Shown here in pieces: positions 49,133-59,829 of a stretch of DNA of 64,000 nucleotides. This DNA comes from Cloeon dipterum (taxonomy: Eukaryota; Arthropoda; Insecta; Ephemeroptera; Baetidae). The position numbers were made by a program, and so were the translations under genes. The notes under the pieces are model-generated. The model did no database searches, had not been told where the DNA came from, and saw only the letters and a list, made by a program, of their open reading frames with translations. The stretch lies in NCBI RefSeq assembly GCF_949628265.1, contig NC_088787.1:31360844-31424843 (forward strand). Direction: 5' to 3'. Each line of letters starts with the position of its first letter. Within the stretch, counting starts at the first letter, position 1.

Positions 49133-49825
49133 ATGAACGTGTCGCAGTGCTCGACGATTTCGTCCAGCAGCGCCGAGATGTGCCGCATCTGCCACTGCGA
49201 GGGCGAGCCGGACGCGCCGCTGATCGCACCCTGCTACTGCGCGGGCTCGCTGCGTTACGTGCACCAGGCGTGTCTGCAGCAGTGGATCAAGTCTTCGGAC
49301 ATCCGCAGCTGCGAGCTGTGCAAGTTCCAGTTCGTGATGCAGAGCAAGGTGAAGCCGTTCTCCAAGTGGGAGTCGCTGGACATGTCGCCGGTGGAGCGGC
49401 GTCGATTGCTCTGCAGCGTCGCCTTCCACTCGGTCACCCTGGCCTGCGTCGTGTGGTCGCTCTACGTGCTGGTCGACCGCACCGCCGACGAGGTACGCAA
49501 GGGCACGCTCGACTGGCCCTTCTGGACCAAACTGGTGGTGGTGGCCATCGGCTTCATGGGTGGCATTGTTTTCATGTACATTCAGTGCAAATCGTACCTG
49601 CGCCTGTGCCAGCGCTGGCGGGCCTTCAACAGGGTCATCCACATCCAGGACGCGCCCGAGAAGCCGCCGGGCGCCATCAGCCTCTCCTCGGTGATGGTGG
49701 AGCCACTGCCGCCGTGCGAGGCCAGCAGCCTCCTCGAACAGGGCGACCTCGGCACCCCCCTCCACCCCATCAACATCGTCCAGCACGTGCCGGTCGGCCC
49801 TCCGGACGTCGCCAGCAGAGCGTGA
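49133..49825 (+). CDS. MARCHF8: MARCH-type membrane E3 ubiquitin ligase (MARCHF1/8 family)
   Basis: These RING-CH (C4HC3) ligases sit in endosomal and plasma membranes and ubiquitinate membrane proteins for lysosomal sorting. The coding region is one exon of 230 residues. The RING-CH domain covers residues about 14-66, with [34 protein letters not shown] and CELCKFQF. Two membrane segments follow: [20 protein letters not shown] and [36 protein letters not shown] is almost identical to human MARCH8. The start is the first ATG in frame after the splice acceptor at 49083. The frame is open upstream but has no earlier ATG. The short N-terminus suggests either a short isoform or a missing upstream coding exon. 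Third codon positions are strikingly GC-rich compared with most neighbours. Confidence 0.92.
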   Translation: MNVSQCSTISSSSAEMCRICHCEGEPDAPLIAPCYCAGSLRYVHQACLQQWIKSSDIRSCELCKFQFVMQSKVKPFSKWESLDMSPVERRRLLCSVAFHSVTLACVVWSLYVLVDRTADEVRKGTLDWPFWTKLVVVAIGFMGGIVFMYIQCKSYLRLCQRWRAFNRVIHIQDAPEKPPGAISLSSVMVEPLPPCEASSLLEQGDLGTPLHPINIVQHVPVGPPDVASRA

Positions 49826-50145
49826 GCGGCCTCTCCACCACCTTCGACGGCCCCTTCGATTTTTTCGAGCATTTCGATCTCGGTGCGAGTGTAATTTCGG
49901 TGCTCTATACTTCGTTTTTTTGTTCTGGTTCTTCTAAGGTTGTGACCAATGTGAAAAAGGGCGAAGGAAGCACCTGGCATAATGTTGTCTATGTACTTGA
50001 TGAGTGTTGATGTAGCGATGGACGTGTGTATCTAATCAATGCGTAATAATTGCGGTAACCACAGTTGTACTTAAGGGATTTTGAATGTTGAAATTTTTTA
50101 ATTTCATTTGTGAAACTGGAAATACTGTTGGAACCTTTCGAATTG

Positions 50146-50640
50146 GCGAGCGCTGGACAGATAGTGACGTCATCAGTGTCAAGGCCGCTGATGTTTGGTC
50201 GAATTTCACTTGTGGCAGTGCAAATCGATTCCTGAGGGTCAGGAAGACACTAGAAACGCAAAAAACCGTCACTTTTGCGGTTTTTGGATTAAGAACGCCA
50301 GCAACCAATCAAAGAAGAAGAAGGGAAAGATTATCTCTGATTGGCCTGACTGAGACAGCAGCGCCACTGCGACAAGGCTGGTTAGCCTTGAATCGCTTCC
50401 GCTGACTGTCGCTGTCGTGGCGCTGCTGTCTCGATCTGGACAACTCTGAATGGTCCCGGCGTTCTCATAGGTTCACGCCAAAAACCGTCTCAGTAAAAGA
50501 TTTTTAAAACTATAACTATAACCTATTTCGACCCTCAGGAATCGATACAATGATACTTTAAACCAAACATAAGCGGCCATGAAACTGACGACATCATACA
50601 ATGGCCGCTCTCTTTGTCCAGTGCTTGTACAGAGGCTGAT
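50146..50640. mobile_element. F4-family foldback, interrupted by an F1 element
   Basis: Left arm: GCTGGACAGATAGTGACGTC, ATCAGTGTCAAGGCCGCTGATG and TTTGG. Right arm, inverted: CCAAACATAAGCGGCCATGA, then GACATCATACAATGGCC and CTTTGTCCAGTGC. The two arms are split by an F1 copy placed exactly between them, so F4 was there first. Confidence 0.65.
50203..50560. mobile_element. F1-family foldback nested in F4
   Basis: The termini are AATCGATTCCTGAGGGTCA and TCGACCCTCAGGAATCGATA. The core arms are GAGACAGCAGCGCCACTGCG and a mirrored GTCGTGGCGCTGCTGTCTCG. AAAAAACCGTCACTTTTGCGG recurs inverted as CGCCAAAAACCGTC. This is the cleanest F1 copy in the window, about 320-360 bp. Confidence 0.75.
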
Positions 50641-51649
50641 TCCAAAAGTACCAATGGCATTCAGATTTTCTTACATTGAAAATTAATTTTTTTGACATTC
50701 AAATGTCCTTTAACCGATTAGCTACGGAAATAATTATTCATTGTTCTGGTCCAAGCCTTCCTGTTATTTATTTACTTAAATTTCTCTTTTGCAGAATAAC
50801 AAACTGTCTGTAATAATTCTTGACTGTACTTTTTTCTTTTGCCGACCGAATGAACTTAAGAAAAAAAAAGAATTAGTTGTTCGTGCCATTTGTACATCTG
50901 AGGTAAGCTGACTGACATTTTAGAATTTTTCTATATTATATCAAAATGGAAATTGTCGTCTAATGCTCAAGTAAACTGAGGCCATGCCAGTCAGTTTCCT
51001 TTTTGAAATCGTAGAATGGAAGTGATATGTTGGAGACTAATGTAATTGTAAAACTCGTATTTAATGGATAAAAAGAGAGGCTTGAAAACTATATTTTCCT
51101 CTGCGGATTAATTGTACGTTGAACATTGTTGTAGAATTTAGTCAAAAATGTGATAAAATTACCAACTTTTTCCTTGATGAACAAAACAATCCACATTTAT
51201 CTTCTTGGTGCTTCTTCGTGAAAAAGTCGACCAAAGAACAAATTATTTAATTATGAATTATACATATTTTATTTCTTGAGTTCCTCTTCTCGACGAAAAT
51301 CTTCTTAGACAGCGTAAATAAAAAAAATGAAGAAAATGACAAGCACAGTTCCTCGAGAAATCTGATAGTGAATTTTTCAGTGAGTGACTTGTTACAACAC
51401 TTTTCCTCGATTGTTAAGAATTCGTGCTTGTTCGGTGAGCAACTTAATTTTATACCTGTACTTTTGAGTTGCGGAATAAAGAAACACGCTGGATTTGATT
51501 TGTGGAAATTTATTTGCAAAAGCTTATTCCATAAGCGAAAAAAATCTTTTGTTCTGTAAACCTCTCAGAGTATGAAAAGAACCAATCAGAGTAGCGAGCG
51601 GTTCACTGGTTTAAATTTTTTTTTAATATTTAAGCCTACGTCCACCACA

Positions 51650-51945
51650 CAGCCGTAATTAGCAAACCGCTTCACTTCTCTGGATTGGCCGTAAGGAACG
51701 CCAGCCTGAGATCCAGACAGCAGCGCCACAGCGGTGGGTGTCAGTGGCCTTATGCCTTGTATCGCTTCCTCTGGCTTCTGCTTGCGTTAAATTAGTTCTA
51801 GCTAAAGTTACGGTTTTCCAAGTATGCGAAGATTTTAGGCACGTCGTATCGAATTGATGACTAATAGATTCGGCTCTCTGACATAATTCAGCTCTCAGGA
51901 ACCGATAAGTGCCGTCAAAAATGAATTTCTTAAAATACATAATGT
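51650..51945. mobile_element. F1-family remnant
   Basis: The core TCCAGACAGCAGCGCCACAG and the right end CTCTCAGGAACCGATAAGTG followed by CGTCAAAAATGAATTTC match F1. The left terminal block and the second core arm are missing. Confidence 0.55.
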
Positions 51946-53127
51946 GTAAATTTCGTAAATTTCATTGGGTGAGCAACTTTTGAGCTGTGGAATGAAGGAA
52001 GACATATTGGAATTTAAATTTTTTATTAGCAGAAAACTAATTCCAAACTACTACAAAAACACACAAAATAGGAACGAAATACAAATCAGCATAATGCGCG
52101 GGGAAAATAAATGAAAAGAATTGAAAATTCAATCATCGAATGTGAATAGCTGCATACTGGAGGTAGTTGTGATCTTTGAATTTTTCCATACAACAAACAA
52201 CTTATGCTACATAATAAATTACTACGGCTGTAATCTAAATTCGTCTCACCACATTCATTCACAAAATCCAAAATCTCTCGAGACGTGTACAATTGTTCTT
52301 TGAGTGTGTTTATTACTTTGAGAATATGAAACCCGTTCCAAATAATTGAATGAGCAGCGGCCGGGATTTAAAAATTTACTTGCAAATAAGTTCTAATGGT
52401 TTAGTGATGCCTACGACTTAGGCGAAATGTGGCGATTTTTAGTTTTTCTTTGCAAAAATTGCAACTCTTCAGTGTAAAAATCCTAGAAAAATCTGAATCT
52501 ACGTTTTAAGTCTATAAGACACTCGTCAGCAATGAAAAAAGTTCAGTTCTTAGCTCTCGAATGATCTGTTTATTTGTGATGTGAGGGATATTATTAATAC
52601 TTTAAAAATGCCAGTTTCCTTCTTAGAGAGACAAAGGGAGATCCGGGAATCCTCGCGGCACGAGCGAAACGTTCTGGTGGAGGATATGCACTAAATTGCG
52701 TACAAAATTATATTCAATGAGATCACGTTGTAAACTTGGTGAGCTGGTTAAAATTTGTACCGCCATTTTAAAGATCCTTCGCATCTGGCATGAAATTTGT
52801 GAGACCAAAATTCATCAAAATGTTTGATATTAATGGCACTTCTGGAATAGCTTTAGGTGCAAACGGTTACGAGATAGATAGATTCATCATCATCATCACA
52901 CAATCTTTGTTCCAAAGGCACTTCCCTTAAATCCGACAAATCCTACAAGACTAAAATACAATACAAATGCACAGTATAAAATCTTGCTTAAAGTTAAACG
53001 GGCAAGAGATCCATGTTTCCTATAAGATAAAATTTTCGTCGCACCGTAAAAAAACATCTTAAAAAATAGTATGTACATAAAAATGAGCGTGTTTGTGATC
53101 AGTGCTTGCCGCTTGGCTTGGCCCTGA

Positions 53128-53661
53128 CTAGCCGAGGGATGGGTGGTTGTACTTTTCGAAAGTACGCTGAAAGCACCTGCTATGATCGTGTACTTCCAAG
53201 GGAAGCCGTTAAAAGCAGGTAAAAAGGCGTACTTTTCAAAGGTCCCAGGGTTCCATTTGCTTACCACCCGGTTTTTTTCACCACTGGTTTTAACGGTTAG
53301 TACCAATCAAATTTCACCAATTTCTTGCGCAAGAATTGCGAGAAATGAATTTATTCCATTTTTCTCCTGTGAAAATCTAAAATTTGCTAAAATTTGAATG
53401 GTCAAAATACTACCGCAATTTCTCCATAAATTTATCTCAGACAATTTATTGACTCCAAGTCATGAGAAAAATAATTGAGGTGCAAACATTGCCTGCAAGA
53501 AACTGGTAAAAATAAAAAAACCGTTTTTAACCACTGCACTGCATTTTTTTTTTTTAAAACAAAATGCGAGTTTTTATGGCAACCCTGATAATGTCCCGAA
53601 GTACTATTTTCGGTTCCTTTTTCAAAAAAGAAGTACTTTTAGCCCATCCCTGGCTAGCCGA
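53128..53661. mobile_element. hAT-like MITE abutting the zinc-finger stop codon
   Basis: The ends match as inverted repeats: GGGATGGGTGGTTGTACTTT on the left, and AGTACTTTTAGCCCATCCCT on the right. The element (about 53136-53653) is flanked by the 8-bp direct repeat CTAGCCGA (53128-53135 and 53654-53661). An 8-bp target duplication with a terminal CAGGGATGGG-like sequence is the hAT pattern. The right repeat includes the stop codon of the zinc-finger gene on the minus strand. The interior does not code. Confidence 0.8.
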
Positions 53662-56600
53662 CGAGCACATTACTGGTCATCATCAGGATAGGAGAGAGGC
53701 TCTGCTCCTGCAACCGCAGCTCCTCTGGTTCCTGCTGCTGCTGCTGCTGCTGCTGCACGGCTATCTCGCTCTTGGCCTTCTTGGTGTGCGTCTGCGTGTG
53801 CTTGGTCAAGTGGTCCTTGCGCGCGAACCGCCTGTCGCACAAGAGGCACGCGAAGTTCTTGTCACCAGAGTGCACCGCCTGGTGCCGCGTCAGGTGCTCG
53901 TTGCGCTTGAAGCCCTTTTTGCAAATATCGCAGACGAACGGTCGCTCGGTCGAGTGGCCGCGCATGTGTTGGTCCAGATGCTCTTTGCGCTTCAGGGTGG
54001 CGCCGCACGTGTCGCACCGGAAGCGCCGCTCCTGCTTGTGCGTGCTCATGTGCACCTCCAGAGCTTGTCTGAAACAAAATGGAGATGGAACGTAATGTCA
54101 GACAGGCAGGCAAAAACAGAATTTCTTACGGGAACCCTTGACACGATTTTTTAATTTATAAAAAAAAACTAGAATAATGGTTTGAAAAAAAAAACGATTT
54201 TACAGGCACTCGTAATAGTGAACCTTTCCACCATTTTGTGAATATAAGAAATTGTTTGGGTGAATTTGAGAGTAAATTATTGGTGATTTAAGACAGTCAA
54301 ACCTTTTTGAAACAATTCACGCAATTTAGTTGCAAATCTGTGTATAAATTTTTAAACAAACATTTTGGTTTCCGGAAATGAAGAATGTAACCAAAAATTA
54401 ACTTTAATAATCCAATATGGCGTTGATCGTTTCATTCTGGCGGCCAAATCTTCAGCTTGCCATTGGTAACCCATAAAATAAATAAGAAATATATATTATG
54501 TTATAAATTTTTAGTTATCTTTTTGTCTTCAACTCAAGTTCTGAAAATTTTAAAACTCCGTTACCGCGTTAGCCATGAAGCATTGGAAAGAATGTGCCCA
54601 TTTTGTGACGCCATCAGTGTCATGGCCGCTGATTTGTAAGTAAATCTAGCAGTTACTTTAAAAATTGGCGTATCCTGAGAATCGATGACGTCATAAAATG
54701 GTCGCTCTCGTTGTCCTACACGATAGCCGATACTAATAATAATAACAAACTTCAACACATCTCCGATTTTCAGAAATGTCCACAACAAATTTTAATTTGC
54801 TGTCACAAACACATCATAGAGCCAAAAATGAGAATAATTACCTCTCAGGATAGCCGAGGCTGCACTCAGGGCAGCTGAACAATTGGCTTCCATCAGGGGC
54901 AACGGTGATTCTAATGTCGCCGGGTCGGTACCTGGGCTTCTTCACCTTGACCTTGGCCTTGCGGGGGCGTCGTTTCTTTGAGTTGACCTGGTCGAAGGTT
55001 TCTGTCACCTCCGTTTTCATCTCAATTTGGTTTAAGTTGACCGTGTCCATCATCAGGTGCTGGCTGGTGAGCTGATGCGCCGGGCCGAGATCAGTGTACT
55101 GGGGTTGCATTTGCGAGTCGTGCCACAACTTTTCTTCCAGAGGCTTTTCCTCCTCCTTAATTGGCCCAAGTTTGGACACTTCGTAAGAGCCGTCGTACTC
55201 GATGCGCCACGTGGCCTGGTGAGGCACCATCAGCTTGGCCGGTTCGATTGACGTCAGAACGGGCACTGCTGACCCGCTGTCCCACATCATGGCGTATTTG
55301 CTTGGCGATACCTGCAAGAGGGACAGCGCTGCTTGTGAACTTTGGAGGAAAAATAATCGAGGATTTGCGAGGGCTGGCTTTGTTTCAACTGTCAGCGATT
55401 TCTTCTTTAAACTGAGTCTGGGATAAAATGCCATGGAATTTACAGGGTGGGGAATTTTAGTTTTTTAGATACAGAGGGTCAAAGGTTGAAAAACAGGGCG
55501 GCTTCGTGTTACCAACCGAACAGGCCTTAACTTGAACCCTGGCTTTAGGGTAGTCCTCAAGCAGTCGATTTCAGCACTGCCTGGCGGGCTCTGTATTGGT
55601 TACCAGCAAGATTTACTCACCAATGTCGAGAGCTTTCAGAATCTGTATAATTTGACCCTTTAAAGGCCATCAGGGTGCTCAGGGAACACCCTGATGAGCC
55701 CACAATCTCATCCCTGATGACTTTAAATGGGTCGAATTAAACATATTACTCTGAAAGCTCTTGACTTGATCGTTTTAACGGTGTGCAGATCTTGCAGATC
55801 GAATCAATACAGAGCCCGTCAGGCATCGCTAAAGTGGCTACGAATAACAATTGCTCGACGGCTACCCTGACGCCAGGGTTCGATTTGAGACCTGTTCTGT
55901 TGATCTTCTCTGACCTCAGAGCAGGTTTCGAGGGTACAAATCAACCGATCGTGCAATTTGACTTTTTCGAACTGTACCCTGAACTCATCCTTTGACCCTG
56001 CTGAAAATTTCTTGGCACGTTTCATACACTTGAGGCAATATTTCTTCCTTGACTTGGATAAAAATTACAAGGCTGTTTTTCAGCTTTTCTTCAAAATTTA
56101 ATAAACTAGAAAATTACTCAAATTTGAGAATTTCCTTAAATTATTTTCTAATTGACCAGTTGCATAAACCCTTAGTTATTGAAGCCGCCAACAGATGGCG
56201 CAACCACAGACTTTCTTAAAAAATTTGTTTTACGCGGTTTTAAGGCATTTCCGCTGCGTTTTCAGACTCAATCTAGCAATTTTGCTTTTTTTAATTAATT
56301 TGCTTTTTTTGACGTGCTGAAAACCAATATCGGTTCAGCCATTCGCCGTAGAAACGTTGGAAAAGATGTTTTTATTTCAAAAAATAGTTTTTCACGATTC
56401 TACGGCGATTGGCTGAACCGATTTTGGTTTTCAGCACGTCAAAAATTAGCAAATTAATTGAAGAATGCACAGTAGCTAGATTGAGTCTGAAATCGCAGCG
56501 GAAGTGCCTTAAAATCGAAAGTCTACGGTGGCGCCATCTGTTGGCGGCTTTGAACATTTAGGGTTTATGCAACTGGTGAATTTAAAAAGTTATTTGGAGT

Positions 56601-57142
56601 TTAGATATGCATGCGTCATTTGATGTTCTAGCTTCTTTAAAATTCGCGATAATCTCAATTTAGTAAGATCCAAGAGGCATAAGTAAATTTTCCCTGAAAT
56701 TTAACAGGGAAAGCAGCCTGACAATCCTGAAATTTAACCCTTTGAACTCATTCATCTCTACAACACGCTCGCAACATTCCACAAAATTCTACAGGACAGG
56801 TGCTGACCATTGTAATGTTTTTTCTTCAACAGAAAGAGCATAAACAAGAATGATCGAAATCCATTGTTTGGTATTTCAATGGGACGAGTAGTGGGGGAGG
56901 AATTTTTTCAATAACAAGTGGTTTACCTGAAGGCTAGGGGCTGCGGTGAGCTGTGTTATTCTAGGTGGACTCTGTTCTGGCGGTCCCATCACGTACTGGT
57001 AGCCACCGTCAGGCCCCACAGTTGCCACCATAACTGCCGTTCCTTGCGTTCCGAGCAATGAGTCAGAGTACTTGTTGAACTGATGCATTGGTGGCAGCGT
57101 ATTTCCCTGGAAGGGTAGGCCACCAATGGTGGTGTAATCCAT
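53654..57142 (-). CDS. C2H2 zinc-finger protein with four fingers
   Basis: This is probably a DNA-binding transcription factor; I do not recognise the specific orthologue. Exons on the minus strand are 57142-56927, 55311-54842 and 54068-53654 (366 residues). The N-terminus starts MDYTTIGGLPFQGNTLPPMH and has a GPDGGYQYVMGP segment. A basic patch SKKRRPRKAKVKVKKPRYRP (a likely nuclear signal) precedes the fingers. The fingers start FSCPECSLGY, FRCDTCGATLKRKEHLDQHM, FVCDICKKGFKRNEHLTRHQ and FACLLCDRRFARKDHLTKHT. Finger 1 is split by an intron. Linkers STERPFV and SGDKNFA are near TGEKP type. A polyglutamine run (CAG repeat) follows and the protein ends TSNVLVG. Intron 1 holds two foldback elements and intron 2 one; a hAT-like MITE directly follows the stop codon. 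Confidence 0.82.
54585..54730. mobile_element. F4-family remnant in zinc-finger gene intron 2
   Basis: The left arm TGTGCCCATTTTGTGACGCC, ATCAGTGTCATGGCCGCTGAT is mirrored by GATGACGTCATAAAATGGTC and GCTCTCGTTGTCC on the right. It is about 150 bp long and diverged. Confidence 0.55.
55480..55990. mobile_element. F6-family foldback in zinc-finger gene intron 1
   Basis: Left arm: AACCCTGGCTTTAGGGTAG, CCTGGCGGGCTCTGTATTGG and GAGCTTTCAGA. Right arm, inverted: TCTGAAAGCTC, CAATACAGAGCCCGTCAGGC and TACCCTGACGCCAGGGTTC. The centre has a compact hairpin, CATCAGGGTG paired with CACCCTGATG. One arm recurs in ATP13A intron 15. Confidence 0.7.
56155..56577. mobile_element. F3-family foldback in zinc-finger gene intron 1, best copy
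   Basis: The termini ACCAGTTGCATAAACCCT and AGGGTTTATGCAACTGGT are perfect inverted copies. Long arms of nearly 200 nt each include GCCGCCAACAGATGGCGC against GCGCCATCTGTTGGCGGC, and GACGTGCTGAAAACCAATAT against a mirrored GGTTTTCAGCACGTC. The total length is 423 bp. Confidence 0.85.
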
Positions 57143-58798
57143 CGTGGACCCCTTTAAAGAAATAAAAAAACGTGACTTTTAAAAAATTGCGTGCAAACTG
57201 TTTAGATCTTTAATTTGCGGTTAAAAACAACTTTACAGATCAACAATTAAGAACTAGCGATTTTTTGACTTTGTATCAAGATGTCTAAATTTTTTGAGAA
57301 ATTTGGCAACAGTTTATCTCTAAAATCAGGACCGAAGAATTTCAGATTTTGCCAAATTTTTCGATTTTTTTTTGCTTGATTTCGATCCATCTCGTCGCGA
57401 TCTATCCAACGGCACGATAGCTATGAGGAAAAATTCCCTAAATTGTGTAAGAATTCGTTATTTTACAGTAGGGAGCCACTTCTCGCCGCTTTATCAGCCG
57501 ATTTTCTCAAAAATTTAAACGGCAAAATGGGAATTATAAGCTTTTTCCTAATTTTTAGATAATATTTCAAGTAAAGGCAAAAATTTCGTAAGAAATTAGC
57601 TTAAATTAAAAGTCGAAATTTAGGAAGGGGATTTTATTTGATGAAATAACTCCAATTTCGCAAAAGACGCAACAACGTGAGGGTCATTCCGAATTTTTTG
57701 GGACTACCATTGTGGTTTCTGATATTTCCATAGCAAAATCCAACTAAAAAAAACATTTTTCCGTTCAAATCCTCAAAATAAAAACCCAACAGAAGGTCGT
57801 GATCAAAGAAAAACATAGTTTTCCATTCAAAAACAAACAAATAAGCGTGCTCAATGAATAGCGCCTGTCGATACCGAAGGTTTGCAACGTGCACTACACA
57901 CATGCGTACTGTGCAAAGCATAAAATTCACGGAAAAGAGTTCATTTCAGAGAAATCGTACCAAATTGATAAAATCTCGCAAAAAAAATAATTAAAAATCA
58001 TAAAAATTTGACTGAAAACTGTGGTTGGTAGAATAATATTAGTAAACCGTTTGATGTGAGTCTGTTACCAAGCAGTAAAGTTACTGGGCAGTTCTGGTAA
58101 CAGGTAGGTGAGACGCGAACAATGCTTTGCGAATAAAGTCGAATTTATATGAGCACAATGCCGCGTTCTCCTCCAGATTAATAGAGTGGAAAATTATGCA
58201 TCGAATGACACTAGGAAAAGCCAGATTCCTTACCTCGTTCATTTACAAATCACCATACAGACTGCTTGAAAACAGGACTGTTTCCAGTCACGGCCACCAT
58301 TAAAACTTCAATAAGGAAGAGAACGCTGCCATAGTTGAATGTTGTTTATACGTAGAGGCGCTGCGATCGACTTGTGACTTCGGCCGGCCGATAGCCTCAA
58401 CCGTTTCACCAGCCAATCAGAGAGTAGCAGATTTGCTAAAATTTTATTTTTTTTGTTTATTTCCAACGGAAATGTATGGTTTTACTGTGAAAATCAAATG
58501 AAAAATTATTAACAAGAAATTGTTTAATTTAATATTAAAATCATAAAGTCAAGATAAAATTAATTTGTATAATTTACGAATGAACTGGGTCACGAACTCA
58601 ACCGATCGTAACCGATAGAAAAGGAACAGGAAAGAGCGCGAATAGGAAGGAAAGACGTAAAGAGCATTGAATAAAAGCCAATGAAATCACACAATATGCA
58701 TGACCTTGAAAATAATATTTGAAAATAAACAGTGGTGATGGTGATGATTTAGGAAATTCAGACAGTTTCGGCCTTATGTAGTAATCTTCACCAGAAAA
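57143..58798. promoter_or_regulatory. Upstream region shared by the zinc-finger gene and the basic-protein gene
   Basis: This is a 1.66-kb head-to-head gap. It must contain both promoters and any non-coding first exons. The sequence is AT-rich, with a more GC-rich block at 58365-58430 that includes CGGCCGGCCG and could be a promoter. No repeat family or coding frame was recognised. Confidence 0.45.
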
Positions 58799-59728
58799 AT
58801 GTGTAAGTAATTCATACATATGATCATAAAAATAACTGTAGAAATTGTGTCAAAATTGTTAAAAATTTATTTTTGTTGCTGATCAACTGCCAATAATGCT
58901 TTAAACTTTAACAGCTTCTCCAAGAAGAGCGACGAGTGGATTAAGTAGAAGACCAGAAGAAGGAAGGATTATCACGAAAAGGATATTAAAAAGCATAACA
59001 TTTCCTGGTTCAACGACCACATCGATTGAAAAGTACATATATTATAGATATTTTCATTCCAGTTTCTCTAAGCCATTATTATGATATTAATTACTTTCAG
59101 GCCGAAATGTGCACCTTTAAAATTCACCATCGACTACTCTCCAGTGTCGAACTTCATGAAAGGTTTGAGAGACGAAGGGCAAATCGCCAGAGCTATTTTA
59201 AACCCTAGGAACAAACAGAAAACTCCTGAAAATCCAACAATTAAGAAATTTAGAAGAAAGTGTTGTTCTAAGAAGAAAACGTCAGACGCTGGTGTTCGAA
59301 AGAGAATGAGCTGTTCGTCGGTTGAATTAAAGAACGTGAAAGCCTTTCGTGCCAAAAATCGGACAGTGAAAAGTGATGAAGACCCTTCACACACATGTAA
59401 TTGCCCCAAATGACCCCATAGAGACAAACTATTTATTCATTATATTTTAGGCCAACATGAGTACCAGCTGAACAGCCGCCTTCTGCCGCAACCATTGCTG
59501 TCGAGCCCAGCGGGCCAAAGCATGTGCCGACTCTGCAGACTTCCATTGAATCACGCTTCATCCAGCAAACACTTCCTGCTGACCACTGAAGGCACGCAAG
59601 AAATACCTGACCCTTACAAGTACAAACCAAAGCTGCGGCCGCTGAAACATCGACTGATAGCAGAGGCCCCAACCTTGAGCTACATTCCGCATTTCCGGCA
59701 AAGAGTGGGTAAACTTCTCAGACCGTGA
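58799..59728 (+). CDS. Uncharacterised basic protein with a Cys-rich C-terminal patch
   Basis: I do not recognise this family. Exons are 58799-58802, 58915-59032, 59101-59396 and 59451-59728 (231 residues, in phase throughout). The first exon holds only the ATG and one base. The protein starts MSSPRRATSGLSRRPEEGRI and is very basic (for example KKFRRKCCSKKKTSD and VRKRMSC). It contains a candidate metal-binding patch MCRLCRLPLNH, and ends RQRVGKLLRP. No signal peptide or membrane segment is seen. The splice phases, codon use and short introns argue it is a real gene; function is open. Its stop codon overlaps an AATAAA. Confidence 0.7.
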
Positions 59729-59733
59729 ATAAA
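59728..59733 (+). terminator. Poly(A) signal overlapping the stop codon
   Basis: The last base of the TGA stop is the first base of AATAAA, so the 3' UTR of the basic-protein gene can be only about 20-30 nt. Confidence 0.55.
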
Positions 59734-59829
59734 AACGACAATTTTTTACCATCGACAGTGGATAATTATTAAAAGTTTAATTCACAAGAACAACTACTAT
59801 TTGAAAATGGAAATGAATAATAACAACAA

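Larger units (their letters stand above)
49826..53127. other. Repeat-bearing spacer between MARCHF8 and the zinc-finger gene
   Basis: This holds the MARCHF8 3' UTR, then F4 and F1 foldback copies (50146-50640 and 51650-51945). The rest is AT-rich with an open but unconvincing frame or two. A CA-poor, repeat-free stretch lies at 50650-51600 with no supported feature. Confidence 0.45.

Noticed and set aside
53564-54154. 196-residue plus-strand frame opposite the zinc fingers
   Set aside because: It is the antisense of the C2H2 exon; Leu/Val-rich runs mirror the CAG repeat and finger codons.
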